Positions 1 to 12,870 are shown, numbered from the stretch's first letter. The stretch: DNA of 64,000 bases from Epiperipatus broadwayi (GCA_028023455.1 JAQFVV010006638.1:122001-186000), one strand, 5' to 3'. Numbers and translations: made by a program. Notes: generated from the letters alone by a model not told the origin.

Positions 1-2115
1 TCATACTGTTGTAGTGTATTGGATTTTCATCACAATTAATGAGATAACTTTAATAAATGTTAGTTGTTACGTCTGCATTTTATATTTTAATTCAAATATG
101 ATTATGTCGTAGGATTAATTTGGCGTTTATATGTATAACCCAACTAATAGTTTATCAGTTATAGTGCTCCATTTTTATTAATATAGTGTTTAGAAAAAAT
201 GGCATTATATCGGTTGTTGCATTTGAATTAAGCCAAATAGTGTCTAAATGATCCTAGAGGGATGTAAGCGTCACTCTACACCAGTGAAATGTGTTAAAGA
301 TGAATATATTTAATTCCTTACTTTACTATTTAAGAAGTAAGCTAAGATAGGTCTATTATTTTTATTTAGGGGTTGTTTTAGTTTGTTTTTATTTTTTCCA
401 TAAAAAGTATGTTTTACTTTGATAGGTATCTTGGCTTCTAATTTGTGTATCTCATCATGTAGTATTACGATTTTTGATTGCCTAATCTGTTCCACTATAA
501 GGAGTAATTTTCACATAATATGAATTTACTTGTAGACTTGGCATTATGAGATCTAAGTTATTTACGGTGTTTGTGTTTACTTAATGATATACCAAAACCC
601 TCATATCAAAAGAACTGATTGGATATGCAGCTAAATTCAATTTTAGGTAACTTGTGCATTATTTTAAGTACGAGTCTGTCTAAGAGAACCTCTCCTGCTC
701 TTTAGTTTTGAGACTTACTGGATTTTCTTAATATCAGTTAAACAAGATTGTTGTCATTTATTTGTAAATGAAGCAACTCCTTGGGGTAATTAGTCTTCTT
801 TTCTACGAATATTGATATAATTCATTAATGACACTAGAAATAAATTTACAATTTCTAAAAGCTTATTTTTCAAATATGCTTGCTGACATAAATTTTATAA
901 TGTAGGTTCTCCCCTTTTACATTTCTATCCTTCAGTATAATTAACCATAATCCTATTTACTTCTTACATGGGTTCAAATTCATACTCTGTGGAATTTATA
1001 TAGAATAAAACTGGTTTAATTGTTGTAAGAATAACTTACAATTAATAAAACACATATAACTAAACCATTTATTTATTAAATATATTTAGTAAATACAAAA
1101 TGCATATGTATATACTTAACAAAAATAAATAAATGACTAACATTTATTTTGATAAAAATAATGTTAAAATGATACTTACTTAAATGTCAAAGTGTTAAAT
1201 AATCAACCAGATTTGAAATTAAAAAAAAAAAAAACCAATTATATATATATATTCTATCTTATTGTTTATCTATAACAATGAGCAAATAAATCAAACATTG
1301 ACAATTGAAACAAAACATGCGAAATTAACAATTCATTCTTTCTCTTAACAATAAAAAAGAGGAGAAAAGAAAATGACTTTCTCAACAACTATTTTATTTT
1401 AATGGATATTACAGTTCTATATTAGTATCAAATTTCTACTAAATCAGAAAAGGTTTAACTATTTCAAATTGAAATATTGATTCATTTATATGGAAATTAA
1501 AACCTAAGGATCGGAAATACTTTATAGGATTTTGTTTTCTTTTAAATCTGAAAGAAGATAGTAATATATAAAAAAGATTATTTGAATTTCTAGTAACTTT
1601 CTTATTTTATTATATTGTTTTTCTACGCATAAAAATGTATTTAAAATAATTATATATATTTAAAAGTATCTTACAATGTGCAGGAAGAAGAAGAACATTG
1701 TATTGTAAAGGTTTCGAAACCAATTTTTATGCCACTTTAAAATATTGTGTAGAACGTCTAACTGAAAAAATTGAAGTTAAGAACCTTGACCTTCGAAAAA
1801 TATATTATATCTTATTATAATAAAACCATTGGATAATGCTAATAATCTATCAAGTTTGGATAAATATATGACTACTAAACCAATGGATAACTACACTACA
1901 CCAGGAGATCTCTACCAGTATTATAAAATATTGACCTAAAAAACCATTCTTACTTAGTTCAGAAATATGTTTTTATTTATTTATTTATATATTTTACTTA
2001 ATAATTTATATTATTTTAATATGTTTATTTTTATTGATTTTCATTTTCAAATTTGGTATCTTATCTTTACAGAAATGGGAGCATCCAAATTTAATTTTAT
2101 AAGAAAAAATTATTA

Positions 2116-2117
<2 letters not shown>
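1..2117. other. AT-rich DNA, no gene seen
   Basis: No reading frame here resembles a known protein. The longest (310-495, minus, 61 codons) has no recognisable motif. Short A, T and TA runs are frequent. I see no RNA gene or transposon end. Confidence 0.6.

Positions 2118-2182
<65 letters not shown>
2118..2182. repeat. (CT)n(TA)n microsatellite
   Basis: A CT run of about 11 units passes directly into about 22 TA units and abuts the left end of the foldback element. Confidence 0.95.
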
Positions 2183-2187
<5 letters not shown>

Positions 2188-2762
2188 ACAAATGGCGTCC
2201 TACCAAAAACACCTATCAAGCGTATTTTCGTTTACATAAACGTCAGAGTAGTTAGTATTCACTATCTCTAACTATAATTCCACTTTCAGATCATGATTTC
2301 AAGCTATTTGCTATCGTCAGTGAAAGACAGGAATAAAGAAACTAGATCTAAATACAAACTCTGAGCGTTTATGAAACAATTTCTATTCAGCTTGCAAGCG
2401 TGAATTTTTTAGACACGTAATGTCTTCAAACTCAGCATAGCAAACCAGATAGCTATATGGGTCTGATCTCAGTTCAGCATCACCCATTTAGCTATCTGGT
2501 TTGCTATGCTGAGTTTGAAGACATTACGTGTCTAAAAAATTCACGCTTGCAAGCTGAATAGAAATTGTTTCATAAACGCTCAGAGTTTGTATTTAGATCT
2601 AGTTTCTTTATTCCTGTCTTTCACTGACGATAGCAAATAGCTTGAAATCATGATCTGAAAGTGGAATTATAGTTAGAGATAGTGAATACTAACTACTCTG
2701 ACGTTTATGTAAACGAAAATACGCTTGATAGGTGTTTTTGGTAGGACGCCATCTGTGGACAT
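2182..2762. mobile_element. 581-bp near-perfect foldback element
   Basis: Two arms of about 281 bp (2182-2462 and 2482-2762) are inverted copies around a 19-nt spacer. Outer ends read ATGTCCACA and TGTGGACAT. The coordinates are exactly symmetric, so there are no net indels, and I see only about two mismatches (near 2192 and near the loop). TA lies on both sides of the TGTCCACA ends, as in TA-targeting elements, but the left flank is a TA microsatellite, so a target duplication cannot be proved. There is no coding capacity. It is either a young non-autonomous foldback/MITE-type element or a recent inverted duplication. Such a palindrome should extrude or fold stably in RNA. Confidence 0.85.
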
Positions 2763-3640
2763 AAATACAAGCGTTAGCAAGTTTTTTAACTTGCATTTTT
2801 GTTTATCATATATATATATATATATTCTAATCTTGCTCCCATGCATCCTCACTTCAGAATAGTATATGGTATAAAATAAAATGGGTTCTAGCTCAGTTAA
2901 TAATTAATAAATAAAATATTCAGCATTAAAATTAAAATGTTTCACTAGCTCAAATTTAAAATACGAATAAGGTTCAGTTTATAAAATAAATTAAATAAAT
3001 ATTTAATATTTTCATGAGACTTGAAGTGAAAATACAGGTGACAAGATAGATTACATTGAGCCAATATCCCACAGGATACTACCTCAATGGCATAAGAACA
3101 CTATCCCCTTTATTACTATTTTAAATAACAAACTCATAGTATTCTTACGACTTTAATAACCTCTACTCACTAAGACTAAACTAATAATTAAATCTTAATC
3201 TTCTATTTAATAATCTAGCTCAATAAAATATTCTCAGGTTCATAAAGTTTACTCTAAGTTAATTTAAAAATATGGTAGTAAAATATGAGAAGGGATTTTA
3301 TGTAATAATCTACTACACTTAAACTAATAATAATAAATAACAGTAATAATATTCTTCATTGTTTAACTAATTCTGTATATCTTTTCTTTTTACTATAATT
3401 TTACTACCATAATAAAATAATGAAATAATATAATATGATCTTATATCTTCATGTAATGATATAATAAATACGTGGTAGCATTTTAATAATCTGACAAACA
3501 AAATATGTGTGGCAACTGATACCATATAATTTAATATAATATTGTGATAACTGATTTATGACCAATAAAATAATGTAAGATTATGATTATTTAATTATAA
3601 AGAATACCAATAAAATATTTAAAATTCTTAAAATAATTCT
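2763..3640. other. AT-rich spacer, no gene seen
   Basis: A short (TA)n tract lies at 2812-2826. The rest is low-complexity A/T sequence with stops in all frames. It lies on the 3' side of the minus-strand coiled-coil gene and could contain its decayed continuation, but I recognise nothing. Confidence 0.5.
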
Positions 3641-3644
3641 CTAT

Positions 3645-4199
3645 TTATCTTTTGTTATCAAATTTTAAATCCAAATTATTAAATTTATCTTGTACTTCCA
3701 CCTTAAAATCTTCTACCGTCTTACAGGTTTCATTAAGTTTTTGATTCATACTTTCTACACAAGTTCTGATTTCATTATTATTTTTGTCCACATTTTCACT
3801 AAGAGATTCTAATCTTATATTTGTTTTATTTAGGTTTTCATTAAGAAACTCAATATTTTTAATCATATTTTCATTAAGAGCTTTTGTATCCTCTCTAAGA
3901 GATTCAAACTTTATATTACTATCTTATCTATTTTTATTCATATTTTCATTAATCTCTTCTCTATTTTTATTCATATTTTCATTAAGAATATTAAATTTTA
4001 TATTACTATCTTCTCTATTTTTTCTATTATCTTCTTTCATCTCCTTCATCATCAATAACATTTGAGATATTAAGGAGTTCTCTACCTCCTTTTTAGGCAC
4101 TATTATCTTTTCTTCCACTGTTTTAATTTCCATAACCTCTTTCTCCTCTTCATTCATTTTGCTATCTACAATTTGAACATCATCTAAAACTGTTTCCAT
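3645..4199 (-). pseudogene. Coiled-coil Gag-like N-terminal fragment, one stop
   Basis: Read on the minus strand, an ATG at 4199 opens a frame of 91 codons, meets one stop near 3922-3924, and continues in the same frame to about 3645. The product is acidic and Lys/Asn/Glu-rich with strong coiled-coil character. A core LISQMLLMMKEMKED is followed by repeats of an 'N-NREDSN-KF-LNENM' type unit of about 20 residues. The stop falls inside one of these repeats, where a sister repeat has a Glu codon, so it looks like decay of one codon. Heptad-rich N-termini of this style are common in Gag-like proteins of invertebrate LTR retroelements. No pol domain or LTR was found beside it, so the retroelement origin is inference. 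A host coiled-coil exon is the alternative. Confidence 0.45.
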
Positions 4200-6335
4200 T
4201 TCGATTAAGTTTTCTTCTTAATACATTTAAACTTTCGTTTGGTATTTTTATATATCACTTTAAAAAAAAAATGTTACCTTCAGAAAGGATATAACATTTT
4301 ACTCCTTTTGATATAATATTATATAAAATAATTCATGCAATATACAATTGTCTTATTACTATTTAAAAAATAAATCTTGGGTAGGCTTATAAATAATAAT
4401 GTGTCTCCAATTTCTTCATTAGACTCCATATGATGTCCGAGCTGTGGTTTTTTATGTACCAAAACAGTTCTTCGGTGAAATATTAATAAAGCTGTATCAA
4501 TAAATATTTCAAACATTTTTTCAGCATTACAACTTACATCCATTTTATTTCGTAGTAGTATATCCATTTTTATTGCGAAGTTTAGGTTAAACTATTAGAT
4601 AAAATACAACTGGTAAGTACTTTAAAAATTAGAAAATCATTTCCATGAAGTTTCTAAATTATTTTATTTTAAAACTCTCTTTTTCAAAAAATACTTTTAA
4701 AATTATCAATTAATTTTTTGCATATAAAGTTATAAGAAAGTAATAAAAAAAAAATTGACTAAAATAAAAAAAAATTTAAAAATAAATACTATCTCTTTGA
4801 TAGTTATAATTTACCTTTCTCTAGTTTCAATACATTATTAATCTACCCTGATAACTTAGTTATGACAATATTTATAGTCTGTAAGAATACCTATTCCTAT
4901 TGGTTAATTCTTACTTTAGCTTGAGAACAAATTTATATATTTTTTAGTTTATAGTAGAATTAAATTTCAAAATTAAAAATCGTGACGTAACGAACTTAAA
5001 ATATTATTTAAAATGCCACTTTTAATTCAATTATAACTTTATTTAAATTATTTAATCTTTTAAAATAACTTTTAAAATAACATTTAATAACTTATTCCAT
5101 TTCTTAGTATTCATTTTATCTATTTTTATTTAAATAAAATATTTAATTTTTATATTATGAATGTATTCATCTTTATTACATCATTTAAGCATGTTATACG
5201 ATAGTTAACTTAATGTTTAATACTATTTACTTTTATGATAGGCAACAATTCCATCCAATTCTATACTGCAATTTCAAAATATTTTAAACTTTATTATTAA
5301 CTCAAACAAGCACGTGTGAGAATGTATGTAATATAGAAGTCACATGATTAATAACTTTGACAGACGATTTTTAATCTATTTCTCTGCCCAGTTTTATAAA
5401 ATTGATACACTTATTATAGTATATAAATTAATTATAAAAAATTTGGAAGAATAATTTTAAAAATATAGAATTAAATACAATTCTCACCATCATAAAGTTT
5501 ATTTTTAAAATATATTATATTAATTTTGACTATTACATATGATTATAAATTTAAACACTGTATTTGTTAACTTATCAGTTTTAAACTATTAAAATCGAAT
5601 TTATTAAATATACTTTTAATTTTTATAGCTGTGTTATTTAATATGGCCAGCTTTTACAACCATATGAAACAATATTTTGAACTTTACTTAACTACTTTTT
5701 AAATAATTCGCTATAATTTTATATACCACATATTTTCTTTAGCTTTAAATTGTACTTTAAAGATATAATTGACTTAATACAATTACCATATTAAAAGAAC
5801 ATATCCAAAATTTAAAATTTTTTAGTAATTGACTGTTATGAATTATTACCGACCTATAGAAAAGGGCACAATATATATATAATTAAATTTAATTTTATAA
5901 ACCTGTTTATAAATTTGACAGAACTCTTCTAAATTAAATGAAGTAAAATTTTGATTATTCAAAATATATTAGTTAAACGAAATTATTATTCTTACTAATT
6001 AATATCGTAAACATAATGATATATTTATTTTAATACAAATATTTATAAAAGAGGTTTTACAATTAAATAAGAGATTTGAATTATACTCTTTTCTTTAGAA
6101 AAGATTGTCAAGGTATGAAATTTTATCATGGGATATGGAATGGGGATATTAGTTATTAACCTTTTAAAATGATAAAAATTCACCCTTATTTTTCATTATT
6201 ATTTTATTTATCTTCTTATATCACATTTTTATTGTTTATTAAATATTATTGAGTTATTAATATGATCTCTGTACTTTATGGAACCTAATACATTTTGGAT
6301 TTTTAGTATGTGCTGTACTAATTTTAATTAACTAT
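4200..6335. other. AT-rich DNA, no supported gene
   Basis: A minus-strand frame at 4319-4567 (82 codons) is less AT-rich than its surroundings but matches nothing I know. It could be decayed sequence upstream of the coiled-coil gene. The rest is A/T-rich with frequent stops. Confidence 0.45.
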
Positions 6336-6339
6336 CTAT

Positions 6340-7213
6340 CGACTGATTTTTTTATTCGGATCGTCTCCTCTATTATAGAAGACTTTCGAGTGTCTTAATT
6401 TATACTTAAGATAGTTAAGTATTGTCATTTCATTTAAAATTTCCCAAACTTTATCGTCATTGTGATATTTCTCCTTTATAAGATTATCATGATATGGAAG
6501 TATCACATACTTATAGCTGTCAATTAATTAAAGAACAATATCCATAAGAAACATTTCTAATTTATTTTTACGATAAATGTCACTACAATGGTATGAATGT
6601 AGACTTTCATCAATTTTACTTGTTACTGGAACTTTTATTTTGAGATCTCTAGTAACATTTTTAATATTTGATTTTACTTCAGTTTCGATGGGTTAGTCTC
6701 CTAAACTATGATTAATTTTAGATTCTTCTAAATTTAATTCCAATTTATTTTTGGAATTATCACCTGCTTGTTTTATTTCGATGACTGTAATATTTATTTT
6801 GCTTTCAATTTCATTTTCAACTTTTTCAAATTTTTTTTCACCCTTGCGATCATCTTCTATCATTTTCTCTAATCGTAGTAATTTAAAACCGTTGTCATCT
6901 TTTAGTTCGGTTTCCTTGTTTTTTTTATCTTTTCAAATGTGTTTTGCATCTTTTCTGAAATATTTATTATGTCTGTTGACGTTTGCTGTATATCTGCTAT
7001 CACATTATTTTTCTTGGCGAATAATTGATGTTGATCTGGTTTAGAACTGCTCTCATATTATCCATCTTGATGAACATTTGCTGCAGTTTCAATAATTTTT
7101 TTTTTGGGGAGGGGGGCGGTTGAATATGTCTACTTTGGTTTCCCCGGATACACTAATGTCCTGTTCTATTTCTATCTCTTCTAAAATATTACTTTTCATT
7201 TCTTTTGTATTCA
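6340..7213 (-). pseudogene. Second decayed coiled-coil Gag-like gene
   Basis: Read on the minus strand from an ATG at 7213, stretches of coding-like sequence run through several frames. First comes an acidic leader (NILEEIEIEQDISVSGE), then a segment with LLKLQQMFIKMDNMRA, then a long Lys/Glu coiled coil containing KFEKVENEIESK. A final basic segment near 6340-6540 contains KVWEILNEMTILNYLKYKL. At least two frameshifts are present, at the homopolymers near 7100 and 6930, and in-frame stops lie near 6690 and 6535. Layout and composition parallel the fragment at 3645-4199. The best guess is the Gag of an LTR-type element. No zinc knuckle or pol was found. The plus-strand frame at 6751-7044 is a shadow of this. 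Confidence 0.45.
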
Positions 7214-7394
7214 TTTTGCTTCCTATTTCAGTCTTTTTTTTCTTTTTCAATACTCGTTTCTAATCGTATCATTTTGATTTTACTTCTTATAATTGTGCAT
7301 TTTTCTAATATTTATTTTAATTTATTCTATTAATGCTCGACTTGGAGGCGTCCACTATTTTCAAACTGCAAAAATGATCACCTACGCGTATAGA

Positions 7395-8689
7395 TTCCAT
7401 GAGATTTGGAAACCACACTGTCAAATCATCAATTGAATTTGTGGAAAGAATAAAAAATGCTAAAATAGATTTAGAAATCAAAACGACTGCATGCGATATC
7501 AATGAACTTTATGGCTCAATTAATAAAAACATCTCCATTATCATCATCAAATATGAATTAAATAAGAAAAATTAATCAACAAAACGAATTGATTTTATAA
7601 TAGAATTCTTGAAGTGGCTGGATAACAACATAGTGGCTAAATTTGAAAACAAATGGTATGTTATGAATGACGATTGGCCAATGGGATTGCCAATGAATGG
7701 AATTGTTGCTAGTATCGTCATAAATCTTTACGAGAGCCAAATTCTTCCAAAACATTTCACAACAGATCCAACTCTCATATACACTCCATATGTTGACGAT
7801 ATTTTTATTGCAGCAAACACTTCCATCATTATCAACATACAAAATGAATTTTAAGCCATCTCAGGGTTAACCCTCAGTAGAACTTATGAAAACAAGAAAC
7901 AAGAAATAAAATATCTAGACTTGTTAATAAAAAAAAAGAGAACACATACCTAGATTATAAAATGATGTTTAAGCCACTGCACATAAGAGGCTACACAAGT
8001 CCAAAGTCTAACACCCCCAACACATATAAATGGGCAGGTATGAATACTTTCCTATTTAGAAATCACCATTTATGTAAATACATAGCGGATAGGAAAAACA
8101 ACATCGACAAATATATAAAAAAATGACTACCATAGGCTTTAAACCCAATACAATCATTCAGAGAATAAAACATTTTATAGAAAATTTAGAAATAAACAAC
8201 TTAATGACAATATGAAATACCTAACAATTTTTTTTATACCTAATGTAACATCAAATATTGCAAAATAATTGTCTAACAATTTCAAATTTAGCTTCAGAAC
8301 ACCTCCTAGTACTAACCGATTAATAAATAACTCCAAAGATAAAATAGAAAAAGTTCAATCCCCTCTTGTGGTCTATAAAATGGCATGCCCTCAATTAGAC
8401 TGCCAGGCATCTTACTACGGTAAGAATCGGGCTAACCTTAATACAAGAATTTACCAACACAGGTATGCATACAACAGTGTTAAAAAGAAAAATGAAGAAC
8501 ATCAGTATTCTGGAACTACTAAGCAGCTGCAGGCTATGTATTCGAAGCCAGTTCTGCCCAAATAATTTGTACAGTAAAGAGTGACGCCAAAAGAAAAGTT
8601 AAAGAAGCTTTTTTTACATAGCAAATGACCTCAATGCCATTAATAGAAGAGAGGCAAGCTTTGCTCTCTCCAAACAATGGACTAACTAA
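7395..8689 (+). pseudogene. Decayed Penelope-like element (RT + GIY-YIG)
   Basis: Three successive stretches read as a PLE pol. Near 7400-7560 lies the approach to RT motif A (FVERIKNAK...). At 7609-7854 is RT motif B-like GLPMNGIVASIVINLYES followed by the catalytic YVDDIFIA motif. After a stop, a KYLDLLI motif lies near 7910, matching the post-catalytic FLD motif of PLE reverse transcriptases. At 8269-8565 is the GIY-YIG endonuclease start, VVYKMACPQLDCQASYYG, with the paired Cys residues and the following R and H expected of PLE nucleases. The C-terminal tail (NRREASFALSKQW) ends at a TAA at 8687-8689, in another frame. At least four stops or frameshifts make it non-functional. PLEs copy themselves by target-primed reverse transcription. 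The 5' half is missing or unrecognisable. Confidence 0.82.
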
Positions 8690-8749
8690 TTAAAAATTCA
8701 AACTCATTTGCGTATGTATACAATAAATAACAACAGTCTTCATTCACAA

Positions 8750-8790
8750 AGCTATGAGTATGAGTTTCGAACATTAAATCTCGAAAGCGC
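8750..8790 (+). ncRNA. Hairpin motif after PLE 3' end, ribozyme-like
   Basis: About 60 bp past the endonuclease stop the sequence reads CTATGAGTATGAG, a loop, then CTCGAAAGCGC. A short GAG/CTC stem closed by GAAA resembles the hammerhead-type motif beside the other PLE remnants here. It is the weakest match of the set. Confidence 0.25.
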
Positions 8791-9942
8791 TAAGCAGACC
8801 TATGCACAAAATAATATAATTACAGCTTCACTAACGCATGCGAAAAAGTCGCATATTTATAATTACAATTTTTACTATTGAAGAGAAAAACAATTTATTA
8901 TATTAATTATTATTTCTATTTTTAAACTGTGATAAATATTTTTATACTAATGTACATCATGTAAATATTCATCATCATTAATACTTTTATTATTCTTGCC
9001 AAGACAAAATTTTATGTTCACATTAATTGTTACTCCATTTGCTCTGTTATTTAATCTTATTTATTCTCTCCATATTAAAGCATTTTAACCGGTAGACTAG
9101 CATCTATATTATATGATTTTTACTTGTAAGTAAATTTCAGTATTCCAAGTTCAATTTGTAGTATACACAGAAATTTTATAAATAAATATGTTTATGACTT
9201 ATTGTTTTCACTATTGAAATTATTGAATTGTAGATAAATATAAAATGCGATTAACTCGCATTGTCCGAATAGATCCTTAAAAAAAGGTTTAACAGTAGGT
9301 ATTTGTTGCCACGTTCAGCAAATTATTTCGATTTCAGCTTCATCTTTGACATTCCATCATAGCAAACACAAAAGCATTATTCTATAAACATTTTAAGCAT
9401 AAAAAGGAGATCCAACTATTTCTTTTACCGATTTTGTCATCCATGAGAAATCTAATTGTGCGATGGCTTCATGGAGGTTTAACATATCGCTTATTGTTAT
9501 CCATTTCATTTTGTTCATAAGAATATTAAAAGAGGGAAGTTTAAGTTTTCTCCCTCCTATATGACTTTCTACTGACAGTGCATAATTTCTACGTTATAAC
9601 TCCAGAATCTGTGGATAAAATATATGAAAATAGAACACACATTTTCAAGACGAAAAAGTATATGTATTCTTATATTGTTGCTGAATCCTAGTAACAAATA
9701 ACAACGCAGTCTGGTTTTTTATTATTATAATTAGTTCACGAATGTGGCATTCTTATTCAATGCCTTTAAGAAAACCAGTATAACTTAATAAAAATATTTT
9801 ATTTTTAAATTTTAATAAATTGTTCATTCACTTCCGAATTATTCAAACTATAAAATGCATTTATAAAACCCAAGAATTTGAATAGTTTCCTTTATTTACT
9901 CAACTATAAACCATAGGAAAATAATAAATATGTGTAAATCAA
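8791..9942. other. AT-rich spacer, no gene seen
   Basis: No open frame above background and no recognisable repeat end. A short (TA)n tract lies at 9943-9961, just before the SLC6 exon. Confidence 0.5.
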
Positions 9943-9986
9943 TATATATATATATATATATCATGTGCTATTTGTTTATATTGTAG

Positions 9987-10118
9987 GAGCATTTTTGATT
10001 CCTTATTTTATAATGTTATTTTCTACTGGACAACCTCTTTATCTTTTGGAAATATTTATTGGTCAATATTCAGGAAAAGGCCCATTTAAAGCATTTAAAT
10101 GTGTTCCTGCTTTAAGAG
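9987..10118 (+). CDS. Internal exon of an SLC6-family transporter
   Basis: A 132-nt exon is bounded by a 3' splice site (TTTGTTTATATTGTAG ends at 9986) and a 5' splice site (GAG/GTAAAT at 10118/10119). It enters with two bases completing a Gly codon and leaves after one base of the next. It encodes [20 protein letters not shown] followed by [20 protein letters not shown] and PALRG. This is the end of TM1 through TM2 and the first intracellular loop of neurotransmitter/amino-acid sodium symporters, with the family-typical GAFLIPY, LE and GQ residues. Such proteins carry amino acids or amines across the plasma membrane with sodium, often also chloride. The loop (GQYSGKGP) suggests a nutrient amino-acid or orphan branch, but one exon cannot assign the substrate. 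I found no neighbouring exon, so introns must be long. Confidence 0.9.
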
Positions 10119-11942
10119 GTAAATAATTATTTATGTATATAATTAAATTTTAGTTTTATATGTTTTATTTTTCAAAACATAATTGTTACACATTTTTAGT
10201 AAAGAAAATATGAAGTAAGTAATCACATGTTTATAAACACATTTACATTTCAATATACTATGTTATAAAAATAAATAATGGAACTATAATATCGGGATCT
10301 TAATATGTGGTTAATGAAAGTAAGCAATAACTAATATTTTAATAATTTAGTTAATTTTAACCTCTTATATTCAAGATTTTATTTTACATATTTAATCTGA
10401 ATGTTTATTAAATTTTAGTATTCCTTCATATTTATCTTAAGTGTTTTCCCTGATAGACATTTTTAAAAGATTAATTGATCCAATATGGTATTTCAAAAAT
10501 CATTTTATCTTGTATTACCTTCATCATGATAGAATAATAATTAAAACACTGAACATACCAAAACATTTTTTTTCATTATTAGTAGCAACAATTGCTTTAG
10601 AATAAATATAACCATTCAAACACCAAGAATAAAAAACTGCAGGAAGTAAGTTTGAATATTATACAAACCAAGCAAGTCTAAATCTGTTAGTAGATAATGT
10701 ACACTTATTATTCAGAAGATTCACATAGGATGTGACTCATTTCATTTATTCAGTCCACACCATACTTTAAAAAATAATAGTAATAATATTGAATAAATAT
10801 TCTATCAATACTTTAAAAGATTTCTTTAAAAGTACTTAGTTATATAATAAATTTTTGAACAATATAGGAAATTCATAATCTCAATTTCAACCTGCTGCTG
10901 AGCTAATGATAAACAAATAAAAATATCATTTCAAAATTCAGGTAAGAAATTTATAAATTTCCCATTATCATTAAGCAGGTTCTTCTATCTGGAATTATAT
11001 AGTCTATTCATGCAGAAGATAAACAATTCCAAAGAAAACCATTTTCTCATGTTTGTTTTTTTTTAAAAAAAATTGTAAAATTAAAGTAATTTGTAAATCT
11101 TTTTTGCTGAAAAATATTCAAATGTTTAAAGTTCTTATTATCAGCATGTCATAAAGTTATTAATAAAACATTTTTTTCATTATTAAAAACTCTTTTACAA
11201 TACCAACAATAACCTAAAGTATTAGCAATCTTAATATTCAAGTATATAGATATTAAATAGATAATATTGTCTACTACAACTAAGAAAATAAGAATCAATA
11301 AAAGTTATTACATAATAATTAGTAGTCATGGAGAATTTACTTGAAGTGTACATTTTATATAGAAATAATTTGACAATTATTGTTAAATATTTCGATAAAA
11401 TTTTCATTATGTTTTTTGGCTATGTAGATTTTAAACTTTTTTTAGTAATTTCAAATTGAAACCTTATTGCCTGAAGAAAATTAATTATCAGCACATATTT
11501 AACTTTAAGCAATTAAACTGAATAAAATTAATTATTAATCAAGTAAATTTCCCCAGTAAAAATTACCCAAGTTGAGTAGAAAATATTAAATCAAGAAGTA
11601 ACAAGTAATTAAACACTTGTGTGCAAGTGTTCCTTTATTTATATTATTGATCATGTGGATGATTTTGTTTGATAAAATTGACATTTGGCTCCACTCCTTC
11701 ACTGACCATAATTTATTACAGTTTAAAGATTAATTGTTATTCTGGGAGACATTGCTATAAAGAAACTCATTTATATAATTCTATAGACTTTTTAATTAAA
11801 ATATTACATTTTCAAACAATTATGAAAATAAAATAATACATTGTATAATAAATTATATTATTTTTAGATAGAACATTAATTTACATTATTTTTTAAAGTT
11901 ATAATTATTTATTAAGTGCAAAAAAATGTATGCAAATATTTT
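10119..11942. other. Intron-like AT-rich DNA
   Basis: Follows the SLC6 donor site. There are no further exons I can recognise, no open frame with a motif, and no clear transposon end. It probably belongs to the downstream intron of that gene. Confidence 0.5.
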
Positions 11943-12184
11943 TTAAGACAGGCTTTAACCTACATCGAATGTGCATTGAAATTTATAATAGTCAAGCAAT
12001 ATCTTTATTTTGCTGATAAAAGGACATCTCATGACACAAGATAGCAACTTTATAAAGATAATAGTGGCCATCTTAGCTTTAACCTAACTTTCCACTTATA
12101 TAGGCCATCATTGGCAAAATAAAAATATTGCCTGACTAATATAAATTTCAAAGCACATTTGATACAGGTTAAAGCCTGTCTTAA
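11943..12184. mobile_element. TTAA-flanked inverted-repeat MITE
   Basis: Imperfect inverted arms of about 70 bp (11947-12016 and 12114-12180) start GACAGGCTTTAACCT and end AGGTTAAAGCCTGTC. TTAA lies directly outside each end (11943-11946, 12181-12184). That is the target signature of piggyBac-type transposons, although TTAA is itself palindromic and this DNA is AT-rich. The centre carries no ORF. It is most simply a non-autonomous MITE. Confidence 0.6.
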
Positions 12185-12420
12185 AAGTAATATTTTTAAA
12201 ACAATCTTATACAATACTTAATATAGTTGAAACCTCTCAGAATGTTTATTTTAAATAAAAAAATTTAAACTAAATATATTTAAGAATAACTTTTAATATT
12301 GCAACTAGAAAATTTAAATGTATTATCCAAGCACATACAGATTTACTAATGCTTTATTTTATTTAAAATTAATAGCTTTTACCAATAAATGAATTATTTA
12401 GCTTCTTTATTTAAATATTA

Positions 12421-12870
12421 ATTCTTATTAAGTGTACTGTCAGCACATAATATTTAAATAAGGCTATAACCTTAGTACATGCACCTTGAGTGCTTAATTT
12501 ATTACAAGAGAGACCTCTATAAATATAAATGCAAAATTAGACTTTATAAAATAAGAGTAGCCCACTTTATCTTCAACCTATTTTTCTAATTATATAGGCA
12601 AATCTAAAGCATTTTGATCTCAGAGTGTGAAGCCAATAAATTCTTCACTGATTAAGTCCACTATTTCTATTAAACATTAACGATCTCAAAATCTTTCAAT
12701 TTACAATTAGTTAGTCAGATCTTAAATTTAAAAGTATTTTCAATCAATTTAAAGTTGTAAATATTAATTCTTATTAAGCACAATGCCAGCACATAATACT
12801 TAAATCAGGCTATAACCTTTGAACATGAACCTTGAGTACTTAATTTATTACAACTGACATTAAGAAAAAT
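12421..12870. repeat. Two diverged direct copies of a ~100-bp repeat
   Basis: Segments 12421-12515 and about 12757-12855 share a run beginning ATTCTTATTAAG, then GCACATAAT, then GGCTATAACCTT and a shared tail containing CTTAATTTATTACAA. They lie about 336 bp apart. Parts of the spacer (an ACTTTATAAA...TATATAGGC stretch at 12540-12600) resemble the centre of the element at 11943-12184, so these look like older, eroded relatives of it. Confidence 0.55.

Noticed and set aside
310-495. 61-codon minus-strand frame
   Set aside because: Short, isolated, and with no recognisable domain.
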